DNA of 64,000 nucleotides from Rhodanobacter humi (GCF_041107455.1 NZ_JBGBPY010000001.1:1364001-1428000), one strand, 5' to 3'. Positions 19,030 through 27,805 are shown, counted from the stretch's first letter. The notes: a model not told the origin generated them from the sequence alone. Program-made: numbers and translations.

Positions 19030-19318
19030 CAAGCAAGTTTTTACGAGATTGATACCGACAAGTTGGTCACGGATTGCCAGCACCAAGTTCAGAAATTGCT
19101 GGAATGGTCCGCGTCATTACCGGGGTGCGCATTGCAAGGCGCGACGGCTGTCGACTGCCACTTGCTCGGTCATCTGGTTCTTGAGGTACGTGACGTATCC
19201 GTAGTGAATGGCTGACAAAGGTCCAGACCCATGTGTCGTCTGGTCTGGTGGGATCTGCGTCGAGAAGCGCACAAGCGTGCGGCCCACCCTGCCCGGCTTT
19301 CTTCTTTGGGTGGGCGAT

Positions 19319-19552
19319 CTACACCGGCGTGTCCAGCACCGCCTGAATCGCCGCCTTGTCGTGGCGCGACAGCGCCTCGGCCTTGGCCTGCGCATCGATG
19401 TAAGCCTGACGCAGCCGCGCGATCTCTTCCTCGCTGCCATTGCCGCGCTTGGCTGCCCAGTAATGCCGGAAAATCTCGCCAGCAGCGCGGTGCAGGTGCT
19501 CCAGCGCTCTCTCAAAATCCACGCCTTGGTTGATGCCGTTGTCATGGATCAT
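19319..19552 (-). CDS. Small hypothetical protein (77 aa)
   Basis: A perfect AGGAGA site sits 6-7 bases before the ATG. The 77-residue product is mostly helical and charged (FERALEHLHRAAGEIFRHYW, EEEIARLRQAYIDAQAKAEA). It has no signal peptide or recognisable family. It lies alone between the Rhs locus and the lasso island. I do not recognise it. Bases 19030-19318 show no convincing gene. Confidence 0.6.
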   Translation of the reverse strand: MIHDNGINQGVDFERALEHLHRAAGEIFRHYWAAKRGNGSEEEIARLRQAYIDAQAKAEALSRHDKAAIQAVLDTPV

Positions 19553-19892
19553 GGTCGTTCTCCTTGGCTGTTGAGTGAGCTTGCTTCGATAGCTTGCCGA
19601 TCGCCTGTCTCACCGTTTGCTATCACGCCGGCTTCGGCCTGCGCGCAGTGTGTGCGGCCATGCCGAGTGCATCGTCAACACCTTCCACCTCACCGGATAG
19701 GAGGGTGAGGAAGAACGGGACGGAAGCACAAGGGGGCTGTCACTTCCACATAGAAATTTAAGTGACCGACCCAGTTTTCGTGACCCAGGTTCGGATTCCG
19801 CGCACCTTCGCCGCAGCACCATGCGACGTATTCCGTAAGATCTTGTAACATCCGCTTCTGGAGTCAACCATCCGCAGACATGGAGTTGAGCT
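19553..19892. other. Intergenic stretch upstream of the GntR-type gene
   Basis: This 340-base stretch has no plausible gene. It holds a small 7-bp hairpin CCTCACC/GGTGAGG (19688-19710). An AT-richer segment around 19740-19790 reads like the edge of an old insertion sequence, but I cannot confirm that. The promoter of the downstream regulator should be in the last 100 bases. Confidence 0.3.
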
Positions 19893-20522
19893 ATGGATGC
19901 GACCCACTCCAAGAGTGCATTCGTGTATGGACAGGTCAGACGCGCCCTGCGGTCAGGACGCTATGCACCCGGGCAGCGGATCGATCCCGCCACGCTCGCC
20001 GTAGAGTTCAACACCAGTCCCACTCCGGTCCGCTTCGCGCTGTACCGTCTGGTCGGCGAAGCCCTGATCGCCGATCACGCCCGCGCCGGACTGCACGTAC
20101 CGTTGCTCACCGAAGTCGCACTGCGCGATCTCTACGACTGGATGGAACGCCTGTTGCTGATGGCATGCGATATCGGCGTGGCGCCAACGGCACAGGAGAC
20201 CGGAACGCTGGAGATCGCGTCCGCCGACGACGATCTGGTCAAGTCGACATGGCAACTGTTCGACACGATCGCCCGCGCGACTGCCCACCGATCCCTACAC
20301 CACGCCGTGAAGCAGGCCAACGACCGGCTGGCACCGATACGCCGGGCCAAGCAGGGACTGATCGAGCACGGCTTCGAAGAGCTTTCGGAACTGAACCGGC
20401 ACTGGCAGGCACGCGACATTCCGGCCCTGAAGTCCGCGCTACGCGACTACCACGAACGCCGGAAGCAACTTGTTCCGTGCATCGTGGCCCTGCTGAACGA
20501 CCGCAGCGATTTCCTTCACTAG
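19893..20522 (+). CDS. GntR-family (FCD-type) transcriptional regulator at the lasso peptide locus
   Basis: The 209-residue protein has an N-terminal winged helix (about residues 5-70: YGQVRRALRSGRYAPGQRID, then LAVEFNTSPTPVRFALYRLV, then IADHARAGLHVPLLTEVALR). This is the standard GntR start, with the PTPVR/ALxRL recognition helix. A helical effector domain follows (about 75-200: LYDWMERLLLMACDIG and LSELNRHWQARDIPALKSAL) and fits the FCD type. The lasso precursor begins 169 bases downstream on the same strand. Two inverted repeats in that gap are candidate operators. Control of the lasso operon is inferred from position. Confidence 0.85.
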   Translation: MDATHSKSAFVYGQVRRALRSGRYAPGQRIDPATLAVEFNTSPTPVRFALYRLVGEALIADHARAGLHVPLLTEVALRDLYDWMERLLLMACDIGVAPTAQETGTLEIASADDDLVKSTWQLFDTIARATAHRSLHHAVKQANDRLAPIRRAKQGLIEHGFEELSELNRHWQARDIPALKSALRDYHERRKQLVPCIVALLNDRSDFLH

Positions 20523-20562
20523 CGCTCGTCGACCGAAGAAGCATCGCATCAGAATCCGGTAT

Positions 20563-20582
20563 GGCGTGACGATCATCACGCC
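20563..20582. promoter_or_regulatory. Inverted repeat, candidate operator upstream of the lasso operon
   Basis: GGCGTGA (20563-20569) and TCACGCC (20576-20582) are perfect complements separated by 6 bases. The site is 41 bases past the GntR-type gene and about 36 bases upstream of the putative lasso -35. Size and symmetry suit a dimeric winged-helix regulator. Confidence 0.45.
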
Positions 20583-20617
20583 CCGGAATAATCACCGGAT
20601 GACAGCGCAGTAATCAT

Positions 20618-20675
20618 TTGAAAATCAAAATTTCCGCCTCCTACGCTGCCCGCGTCATGGGACTGCCATGACGCG
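20618..20675 (+). promoter_or_regulatory. Putative lasso operon promoter with a 10-bp palindrome at the transcription start
   Basis: TTGAAA (20618-20623) and TACGCT (20642-20647) are 18 bases apart and form a plausible sigma-70 promoter. A perfect inverted repeat CGCGTCATGG/CCATGACGCG (20651-20660 and 20666-20675, 5-base spacer) starts at the expected +1 and ends 6 bases before the AGGAG ribosome-binding site. It could be a repressor site over +1 or a 5-prime mRNA hairpin close to the Shine-Dalgarno. Confidence 0.55.
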
Positions 20676-20691
20676 ACCGCAGGAGATCGAG

Positions 20692-20835
20692 ATGAACACG
20701 AACGAGAACACCCGCAACAACGCGTCGGAAGAAGTCATCGTGCTCGGTGTTGCGAGCGTCGAAACCCAGGGAGGCCCCGCAACCGGCGAGGGGATCGGCG
20801 CCGGCCCCGTTCTTCCGGGCATTTCCGAAGATTGA
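20692..20835 (+). CDS. Lasso peptide precursor (A), predicted xanthomonin-like seven-residue ring
   Basis: This 47-codon gene has AGGAG 6 bases before the ATG. A 26-residue leader ends ASVETQ, with the Thr at position -2 that lasso maturases require. The 21-residue core reads GGPATGE (the predicted ring) followed by GIGAGPVLPGISED. Glu7 is the only acidic residue placed to close a ring with Gly1, giving a seven-residue macrolactam. From memory, xanthomonins have a very similar GGPxxGE ring. The B and C enzymes follow immediately. By hand calculation the cyclised full core would have a neutral monoisotopic mass near 1831.9 Da. Confidence 0.9.
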   Translation: MNTNENTRNNASEEVIVLGVASVETQGGPATGEGIGAGPVLPGISED

Positions 20836-20841
20836 CCCCCA

Positions 20842-20867
20842 AGGGGCGCGCTGAAAAGCGCGCCCCT
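20842..20867 (+). terminator. Intercistronic hairpin between lasso A and B
   Basis: A perfect 11-bp stem AGGGGCGCGCT/AGCGCGCCCCT with a GAAA loop lies 6 bases after the precursor stop and 16 bases before the B start. Only two T follow, so it should stall or protect rather than fully terminate. Such hairpins commonly keep precursor mRNA in excess over the biosynthetic genes. Confidence 0.75.
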
Positions 20868-20883
20868 CTTCAGGGGAGCGACG

Positions 20884-21561
20884 ATGATCAGGCATCTGAA
20901 TGCGGACATATCGTTCTGCGAACTCGATGGCCGGCTGTTCTTCTTGGATATCCAGAACGACCGATACTTCCAGCTTTCCAGAGCACTCGAGCGCAGCCTT
21001 CTCAGCTATCTGGAAGACCCTGACGATGCGGGCGCCGACATCGGTGGGCTGGTCAAGCGCAACCTTATCCCGCTAACCACGGCAGCAGGGTGCGACGGGG
21101 CCGCAACGGACCTTGCCATCCCCAACGAGAGTGCGATTGAAATGCCCTACCCCGATAGACGGGTCCCCTTCGATGCGGTGCGAGATATCTTTCTTGTGGT
21201 TGCCATGACGCGTTGGCAACTGAAAGTACGGCGCCTGAAACCCATCCTCCAGGCCCTGAGCGACTACCGCAACAACAGAACATCGCCGCTTGTCCGCGAT
21301 CAAGCCAAACTCCGGCAGCATTTGTCAGAAGCTGCGATCGCATTCAACCGTGCGCGCCCCTACGTACCCATCGAAATGAGCTGTCTGATCGACTCATTGT
21401 CGATGGTCAGGTTCCTCGCCAAGCGCGGTTTGCATGCCCACCTCGTCATGGGAGTGGCGTGCGATCCGTTCTCCGCTCATGCCTGGGTGCAACACGGTCC
21501 GCTGGTATTGAACGAAACCGTTGGGACGGCCCAAGCGCATGTCCCGATCCGGGTGATCTGA
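20884..21561 (+). CDS. Lasso peptide B protein (fused B1 recognition element + B2 leader peptidase)
   Basis: The 225-residue protein joins two parts. Residues 1-85 are PqqD-like and bind the leader (CELDGRLFFLDIQNDRYFQL). Residues about 115-225 form a transglutaminase-like cysteine protease that removes the leader. Catalytic candidates are Cys167 (EMSCLIDSLSMVRFLAKRG) and His199 (FSAHAWVQHG). The acidic triad position is probably Glu211 in VLNET, where Asp is usual. The stop overlaps the C start (TGATG), so B and C are translationally coupled. Fused B proteins are the normal form in proteobacterial lasso clusters. Confidence 0.92.
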   Translation: MIRHLNADISFCELDGRLFFLDIQNDRYFQLSRALERSLLSYLEDPDDAGADIGGLVKRNLIPLTTAAGCDGAATDLAIPNESAIEMPYPDRRVPFDAVRDIFLVVAMTRWQLKVRRLKPILQALSDYRNNRTSPLVRDQAKLRQHLSEAAIAFNRARPYVPIEMSCLIDSLSMVRFLAKRGLHAHLVMGVACDPFSAHAWVQHGPLVLNETVGTAQAHVPIRVI

Positions 21562-23303
21562 TGTGCTACCTCTATATCGCCTTGTCTGGCAATTCTGTCG
21601 GCCGTCCGGAAGCTTCCGAATGGTCGCTCGCAGGTCCACTGCGGGACCTGGGCATGGAATGCCGCGGCCGCGTCGGTGGCGTCGTACTGTTTGCACCCAA
21701 AGAGACCCCTACCTTGCATTTGCCGGGCGGCGGCATACTTCTCGGCGACCTGTATGACGAGGGTGGTAGGCCCGTCAACGATCTGGTGGATCTTCAGCAT
21801 CTGTCGACGCAGTCGACACTTCGACAGCATCTTCTCGACCACCACTGGGGCGAATACCTGCTGTTCCAGCCCACCGAAGAAGAAGTAAACAGCACCACCC
21901 TCATGCGTGACCCCTCCGGCGGCATCGCGTGCGTCTATTCGCTGCAACACGGCAACGGATTCATCACCTCCGACTTGGCGATAGCGTCAAGCCTCGGCCT
22001 GCATCGCGATCGGATCGATTGGGATTTCGTGCGGCACAGTCTGATCTATCCGCACATGAAGATATCCCGTACTGGTCTTGCCGAAATCAGCGAACTGCTG
22101 CCCGGCTGCGTCCTCTCGATGGGCGGGAAAAAGACATCCACCAGCATGGCCTGGTCCCCGTGGCGCTTCGTCTCGCCAACGGGCCGGCAGAGCGACCCCA
22201 TCACGGCGGCGCGAATGATTCGGGAGGTCACCACTTCGGTGATTCACGCCATGGCTAAGACCGACCGCACCGTGCTGCTCGAGCTCTCTGGAGGATTGGA
22301 TTCGTCGATCGTCGGCGTCTGCCTGTCGAATGCGAACGCGCGAGTTGCCTGTTGCACAGTCATCACACCGTTACCAGGCGCCGATGAACGCAGCTACGCA
22401 AGCCAGATTGCAGAGCGGCTCGGCATCGAGCTGCTACAGCAGCCACTCGACTATGCAGATGCGGACATCGATTTTGAACTGCCGAAGCACTCACCGCGAC
22501 CAGCGGTCTGGGCCCTAGGCCGTGCAGTCGCTCGTGCCATGGACAATGCAGCGGAGTCGCAGGGGGTGAACAGCCTGTTCTCTGGAGGGGGCGGCGATAC
22601 GGTCTTCTGTTATCTCCGATCCGCCGCGCCTGCAGCCGACGCCTTCAGGGCGCGCGGGTTGGCAGCAGGCTACAAGGCCATCGTCAATCTGAGCAGGCTG
22701 CATGGATGCACCGTAACAAAAGCAGCGCGGCTGGCGCTGCGGAAGCTGTCCCTCAACCCTAGGGCTCCGTACAAACCGGATTACTTGTTGTTGCCACGGA
22801 CCGACGAGATTTCCCCTCTGGAACTCCACCCCTGGTTCTCTGCACCATCCAATGCGCTTCATGGCGATCGGGAACGGATCTTCGACCTCGCCGGCAACCA
22901 GATGTTTGCGGACGCCACGCTTCGTGCCGGTCATCGAAGAGTGCGAATGCCGCTGCTCTCTCAACCGGTGATGGAGGCCTGTCTCCGCGTTCCCTCCTGG
23001 ATGTGGATATCGGGCGGCCAGAACCGGACCGTCGCCCGAGCCGCATTCGCCGCGCGGCTTCCGCAAGACGTGCTGGAGCGGCGCAGCAAAGGCACCTTCA
23101 TGAACTACACCTTCGCTGTGTACCGCAAGAACAAAGAAGCGATCGGCCGCTTCCTGCTGGACGGCCATCTCCGCTCCCGCGGCCTGCTGGATCCGCACAA
23201 ATTGAATCTCTTTCTGGAAAGTCCACTACCAGCCCGCGACCATTCGTTCATGCGCATCTTCGACCTGTGCATGATCGAGAACTGGGTAAGAAACCATGCC
23301 TAA
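21561..23303 (+). CDS. Lasso peptide C protein, ATP-dependent macrolactam cyclase (asparagine synthetase-like)
   Basis: The cyclase adenylates the side-chain carboxylate (here predicted Glu7) and closes the ring onto the new Gly1 amine. The 580-residue protein has an N-terminal glutaminase-like domain (MCYLYIALSG, DPSGGIACVYSL). The asparagine-synthetase domain carries the pyrophosphatase loop LLELSGGLDSSIVG at about residues 239-252, LFSGGGGDTVFCY, and the late ARAAFAARLPQDVLERRSKG. Start codon overlap with B fixes the N-terminus. The last 78 bases overlap the convergent isopeptidase gene. No lasso ABC exporter gene follows. Confidence 0.93.
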   Translation: MCYLYIALSGNSVGRPEASEWSLAGPLRDLGMECRGRVGGVVLFAPKETPTLHLPGGGILLGDLYDEGGRPVNDLVDLQHLSTQSTLRQHLLDHHWGEYLLFQPTEEEVNSTTLMRDPSGGIACVYSLQHGNGFITSDLAIASSLGLHRDRIDWDFVRHSLIYPHMKISRTGLAEISELLPGCVLSMGGKKTSTSMAWSPWRFVSPTGRQSDPITAARMIREVTTSVIHAMAKTDRTVLLELSGGLDSSIVGVCLSNANARVACCTVITPLPGADERSYASQIAERLGIELLQQPLDYADADIDFELPKHSPRPAVWALGRAVARAMDNAAESQGVNSLFSGGGGDTVFCYLRSAAPAADAFRARGLAAGYKAIVNLSRLHGCTVTKAARLALRKLSLNPRAPYKPDYLLLPRTDEISPLELHPWFSAPSNALHGDRERIFDLAGNQMFADATLRAGHRRVRMPLLSQPVMEACLRVPSWMWISGGQNRTVARAAFAARLPQDVLERRSKGTFMNYTFAVYRKNKEAIGRFLLDGHLRSRGLLDPHKLNLFLESPLPARDHSFMRIFDLCMIENWVRNHA

Positions 23304-25406
23304 CCGGGAGCCGCGAAGGCCGGTAGCCGACCGCCTCTCCTGCGTGTGCTCCCGCATGACACGCCAGCGCATGTACCGTGCCCTCTTCGAGGGCGCCGGA
23401 TCCTCGTAGCCCTGCAACCAGAATCGGAACCAGTCGAGGTTCCTTTCGTACACGGCGAGCTTGTGCTTTGGCTGGAACTTCTGATGCGACTCGTTCGGGA
23501 ACACGTAGAGGTCCGCCCGATGCTCGCGAATCAGCGGAATCTCGTAGTCCAACCCGTACACGTACTCCTGTTCGGGTGTCTGCATCAGGATCGGCGCGCG
23601 GATGCTGTCCAGGTTGAATACCGGCGAGAGCACCTTCCAACGCTCCGGCGTCTCGCTTGGCGAACCCAGTCCCCACATGTCGTGCAGGCCGTCGAGGAAG
23701 GTTTTTTTGCCCTTCAGGCTTCTCATCAGGTAGTAGAGAGGCGACATCACCGGACTGGCCACCGATGCGGCGGCCAGCACATCCGACTTCATGACCGTCC
23801 ACATCGTCACCTCGCTGCCGAAGCTCAATCCGCCCATGCCCACCCGCGCACGGTCGACCTCACCCTGCCCGGCCAGCAGATCTATCACGCTCTCTACCGC
23901 TGCCAGTCCCTCCCCATACCGTGCGACCGCGTCCATCGTGTAACCCGGCCGCCGGTTGATGCACAGCGCTGAAATACCAGCCTGCGCCAGGGAGACCAAT
24001 GGCCATTCGTCCCCCAGCCCACCACGTACGAAGCCCGGGCAACTGTAGTAAGTGATGAACAATGGCGCCGCCCCGGTGCCGCTGCGTCGCGCCGGATAGA
24101 ACTGGCCCGTGAACCATCGGCCCTGCTTGTCCTTCCACCGCAGCAAACGCACCGGAACCTTGGCCATGTCCATCGCGAGCGCCTCGTTGGGATCGAACAG
24201 GACACGACGCTGCCCGCTTTCCAGATCGACCCTCTCCAGCCGCGGCGGACGATCGGCTTCTGCCGTCACGCACACCAGCGCCTTGGCCGAGACACCACAC
24301 TCCGATGCTGGATCACGGCCGCCATTGATCAGCCCTTTGGCCTCCACGACCAAGCGCACCTTCCCGGTCTCGACATTCCATCGAAAGATCGACTGCGCCA
24401 GACCCAGGCGGGGATCGGTGACGGTGAACAGCACTTCGTCATGCCCCGGACGCCATTGAATCCCCGTGATGGCCTTCCCCGTGCACCATTCCGACTCGCA
24501 TGTGATGGCCCTCCGGGCGTGCCCACCAGGAAGCGCCGAGAGCAAGACATCGGGCCGATACATCTGCCCTTTGCCGTCGCCGACACGTGTCAGCCAAGCC
24601 GTCCTGCCGCCATGCGGGTCGCGGACGGATTTCCATGGGTCGCCAGCGACGCCGAACTTGCCCGGAGCCAGCGATGGCGCGGCAGGCACGTCCGGTCCCG
24701 CGACTACCCGCCTTGCTCCCGTGGCTAGGTCGATCTCCATCCAACGATCCGGCACGCCGGACAGCAATGGAGCATCGCCATCGGACCAACCCTTGTCACT
24801 GAAGCGCTGCGTCGCCATGCGCCCACCGACATAACTGGAGCGGAACAGCTCCTGGCCAACCGGCACGGTGGCGTCAATGTGGATGCCGTGGTCGTACTCG
24901 GCCTGCTCCGCCGACCGGACCTCCTCGCGGGTCGCGCCGACGCTGTACCTGAGCACACGTCCGTCCTTGCCCAATGCAAAATCGCGTACGTCCGCCGCGT
25001 CATGCGTGATGGGTTCCGCGCCCGAGCCGTCCACCGCCGCACGCCACACATCGAGCTTCCCATCGATCATGGCGCGGTAGTAAATCCAGCGATTGTCAGG
25101 GGACCACACGACGGTAGCTGGCAGAGAATCCCCTACGTAGTCGCGCAGAACCGCGCCACCCTCCCCGATCCGGTGAGGAAGCGACGCTCCATCGGCATCC
25201 TGCACATACCAGAACGCATCGTAAGTGTTGCGCTCAACCGAAGCCTGCTCGACCCGGAATGCCACCAGCTTCCCATTCGGAGATACGACAGGGCCACTGA
25301 AGTCGGCCACCTCCAGCAGGTCGCGAGGCTCGACCGCCCGGGCATGGGCGACATACGAGAGCCCACTCATGAGCACAAGAATTGGCAAGATCTTCATCGT
25401 CGTCAC
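23226..25406 (-). CDS. Lasso peptide isopeptidase (S9 prolyl-oligopeptidase family, AtxE-like)
   Basis: Lasso isopeptidases open the macrolactam of their own lasso peptide. The 726-residue protein has a signal-like N-terminus (ILPILVLMSGLSYVAHARA) and a beta-propeller region (about residues 35-420). The C-terminal alpha/beta-hydrolase holds Ser528 in GGLSFGSE, Glu612 or Glu614 in TPEQEY, and His641 in NESHQ. A Ser-Glu-His order at nearly these positions is what I recall for AtxE2. The start is GTG 25406 overlapping the receptor stop (GTGA); ATG 25397 is an alternative. The last 25 codons lie antisense to the end of the cyclase gene. Confidence 0.88.
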   Translation of the reverse strand: MTTMKILPILVLMSGLSYVAHARAVEPRDLLEVADFSGPVVSPNGKLVAFRVEQASVERNTYDAFWYVQDADGASLPHRIGEGGAVLRDYVGDSLPATVVWSPDNRWIYYRAMIDGKLDVWRAAVDGSGAEPITHDAADVRDFALGKDGRVLRYSVGATREEVRSAEQAEYDHGIHIDATVPVGQELFRSSYVGGRMATQRFSDKGWSDGDAPLLSGVPDRWMEIDLATGARRVVAGPDVPAAPSLAPGKFGVAGDPWKSVRDPHGGRTAWLTRVGDGKGQMYRPDVLLSALPGGHARRAITCESEWCTGKAITGIQWRPGHDEVLFTVTDPRLGLAQSIFRWNVETGKVRLVVEAKGLINGGRDPASECGVSAKALVCVTAEADRPPRLERVDLESGQRRVLFDPNEALAMDMAKVPVRLLRWKDKQGRWFTGQFYPARRSGTGAAPLFITYYSCPGFVRGGLGDEWPLVSLAQAGISALCINRRPGYTMDAVARYGEGLAAVESVIDLLAGQGEVDRARVGMGGLSFGSEVTMWTVMKSDVLAAASVASPVMSPLYYLMRSLKGKKTFLDGLHDMWGLGSPSETPERWKVLSPVFNLDSIRAPILMQTPEQEYVYGLDYEIPLIREHRADLYVFPNESHQKFQPKHKLAVYERNLDWFRFWLQGYEDPAPSKRARYMRWRVMREHTQERRSATGLRGSRLGMVSYPVLDHAQVEDAHERMVAGW

Positions 25407-27805
25407 CAGTGCTTGGACAAAGAAAGGCTCAGGAGACGGCCGACTGCCGAATAGTTGGTCGAGTCATAAGGCGTATAGGTCAGCGAGGTGACGGCATACA
25501 GCGGCGGCGCACGGTCGAGCAGGTTCTGCGCCGACAACTCCAGCGCCACATTCGACCATGCGTCATCGCGCGCGCCGGTGTCATAGCGCAACATGGCGTC
25601 GAAGGTGGTGAACGAGGCGCCCTTCCTGCCGTCGGCAGGGTTGGTCACCCCGCTCTTGTAGTTGCCGAACAGCGAAGCGGTGAAGCCACCTTGCTGCCAG
25701 ACTGCCCCGATCCGGCTGTTGATCCTGGCCGGATTGAACAACGTGCCGGCCAGGGCGTAAGGGCTTTGAGCTGCTGTCAGAGCCTGGGAGCTATCCAACC
25801 AACTGGCCGAGCCACGGACCACCAACCGCCCTGAGCCCAGGTCGAACCGATACGATCCCGACAGGTCGAGCCCCTTGACCCGTTGTCGGGATGCGTTGAC
25901 ATACCTGCTGTCGATGATCGCCACGACCTTGCTGGCGTCGTAAGGCACTCCAACGGCGTTGATGAAGTTGCTCTTGGCGATGTTCGCAAGCGCTGCGGCC
26001 TGAACCGCCGCGGCGGGTTCGTAATCGACAAAACTCGCGTAGATCGGATTGCCGAGCACGTTGTTGTTGGCCGTGGTGATGGGCTGCACGACCCGCGCGT
26101 TGTAGTCGATATCGAACCAGGCCAAGTCCATCTCGAGGCCAGACAACGCCTCCGGATGGAATGCCAGCGAGGCACTCCAGGTCCGTGCCCGCTCCGGATG
26201 CAGGTCCGCGTTTCCACCCGACAGCCACAATGCCGTGGCATCCACGGGATAACCACGCCCCAGCGTCGCCGCCGGATAGTAGACGGCGAACTGGGTGTAA
26301 TAGCGCTGCACGAGCGTAGGCGCCTTGAACGACTTCCCCCAGGTGGCCTTCAACGAGAAATCGGCGCTGGGCGCATAGATCACACCGAACTTGGGCGTGG
26401 TCACCCTTCCGTAATCGCCATCTTCGGTGCGGACCGCACCTGTCAGTTCAATCCGCTCGATTCCGCCGATGCCCTGCTCCGGCCCCACCAGCGGCAGGCT
26501 CAACTCGGCGTAGGCAAAACGGCTGCTTTCATCGCCATTGGCGTAGACCGTGTTACCGCTCGGATACTGAAAATCGTTGTACCGGTAGCCGGCACCCGTA
26601 GCGAGCCTCGCTTCACCGCCTGGCAGCGTGAACAACGGTCCTTCTGCGCCGATTTCATAAGCCAGGATCTTGTTGATGAACTCGCTGGCGTTGCGCCCGG
26701 TGATAGCCCCGTTCGCCCTGCTCACCGCCAACTGGACCGATGAAGCCTTGTCTTTTCCCACATCCCCGCCGAACGTGAGCGTCCAGTCGCCTGGCAGCCA
26801 TACGTCGAGACTGGGCGCCACCGTGGTGACACTGGTCGCCGTCCTGCTGGGGTAATAGGCGCTGGCGTACGCCTGTGCGGTCATGATGTTCCGCTCGCTC
26901 CTGAGCGCATCCAGGTGCAGTTCGACGGCATCTCCCAGCGACTGGTGCAGGCTGAGCAAACCGCTGCGAAGGTCGTTGCCCTGCCACAGCGTCGAAGACC
27001 GGTACATCGACTGGGTGTAATCACGCTGGTCGGAGTAGATCGGATCGTTGGAGGTTTTCTCCCCCGCCACGATCAGGCCACCCGTAGCCCACGCAGTGCC
27101 GGCGGTGGCGTTGTATTCGTGGGTGATCAGCCCGCCGTCGGTGGCGCCGCCATAACGCGCGCCCACGGTCACGCCGTCGAAGTCGCGCTTGAGGATCACG
27201 TTGGCCACGCCCCCCACCGCGTCGGACCCATAGATGGCCGAGGCGCCGTCCGGCACGATCTCCACGCGCTCCACCGCCTCCAACGGAATGGCACTGATGT
27301 CTACGGCCTGGGAAAACCCGCCGTAGGACAGGCGGCGACCGTTGAGCAGGGTCAACGTCGCATCCGGCCCTAACCCGCGCAGATTCAGGCCCGAGCCCCC
27401 GGTGACGTTCTGATTGCTGGGGTCCCCCTGAATCGCCCCTACTGTCACCCCCGGGTTTTGGCCGCCGGAGAAGTTCTGCGGCACGCTGCGGATCAGCTCG
27501 CCGAGGTCGGTGAAGCCTTCCTGCTGGATCTGCTCGCTGCCGATGGTGATGACCGGCGACGGCGTGTTGCCGCCGCGGATGCGCGTGCCAGTGACCGTGA
27601 CGGCTTGCAGGTCGGTGGCCGCTGGCGGTGTGGATGTGCCGGCCGGTTTCTTCGGGTGCGTCTTGGCCGGAGCGTCGGTCACTGGCGCCCTGCCCTGCGC
27701 GGTCGTGTCCTTCGTGGCGTCCTGAGCCATGGCCCACTCGCCGGGCCCGATGGCGGCGGCGAGCAAGGCGATGGAAATGGCATTGCGTAGCGTGCTTGTC
27801 TTCAT
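25403..27805 (-). CDS. TonB-dependent outer-membrane receptor of the lasso locus
   Basis: The 800-residue protein has a signal peptide (ISIALLAAAIGPGEWAMA) and a Pro/Ala/Thr-rich linker. A TonB box (LQAVTVTGTRIRGG) leads into the plug (PSPVITIGSEQIQQEGFTDL, LNLRGLGPDATLTLLNGRR, VERVEIVPDGASAIYGSDAV). The 22-strand barrel ends SLSLSKHW with a terminal aromatic residue for outer-membrane assembly. There is no N-terminal signalling domain, so it should not work through an anti-sigma factor. Start at 27805 is chosen for its AAGGA site and the signal peptide. Translational coupling to the isopeptidase suggests import and opening of a lasso peptide. Confidence 0.93.
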   Translation of the reverse strand: MKTSTLRNAISIALLAAAIGPGEWAMAQDATKDTTAQGRAPVTDAPAKTHPKKPAGTSTPPAATDLQAVTVTGTRIRGGNTPSPVITIGSEQIQQEGFTDLGELIRSVPQNFSGGQNPGVTVGAIQGDPSNQNVTGGSGLNLRGLGPDATLTLLNGRRLSYGGFSQAVDISAIPLEAVERVEIVPDGASAIYGSDAVGGVANVILKRDFDGVTVGARYGGATDGGLITHEYNATAGTAWATGGLIVAGEKTSNDPIYSDQRDYTQSMYRSSTLWQGNDLRSGLLSLHQSLGDAVELHLDALRSERNIMTAQAYASAYYPSRTATSVTTVAPSLDVWLPGDWTLTFGGDVGKDKASSVQLAVSRANGAITGRNASEFINKILAYEIGAEGPLFTLPGGEARLATGAGYRYNDFQYPSGNTVYANGDESSRFAYAELSLPLVGPEQGIGGIERIELTGAVRTEDGDYGRVTTPKFGVIYAPSADFSLKATWGKSFKAPTLVQRYYTQFAVYYPAATLGRGYPVDATALWLSGGNADLHPERARTWSASLAFHPEALSGLEMDLAWFDIDYNARVVQPITTANNNVLGNPIYASFVDYEPAAAVQAAALANIAKSNFINAVGVPYDASKVVAIIDSRYVNASRQRVKGLDLSGSYRFDLGSGRLVVRGSASWLDSSQALTAAQSPYALAGTLFNPARINSRIGAVWQQGGFTASLFGNYKSGVTNPADGRKGASFTTFDAMLRYDTGARDDAWSNVALELSAQNLLDRAPPLYAVTSLTYTPYDSTNYSAVGRLLSLSLSKHW

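Noticed and set aside
19740-19800. Possible edge of an IS21-type insertion sequence before the GntR-type gene
   Set aside because: No transposase remnant, matching inverted end or target duplication could be seen, so this rests on vague resemblance only.
20836-20883. A full terminator that would end transcription after the lasso precursor
   Set aside because: The stem is strong, but only two T follow and the B gene starts 16 bases later without another promoter, so read-through is more likely.
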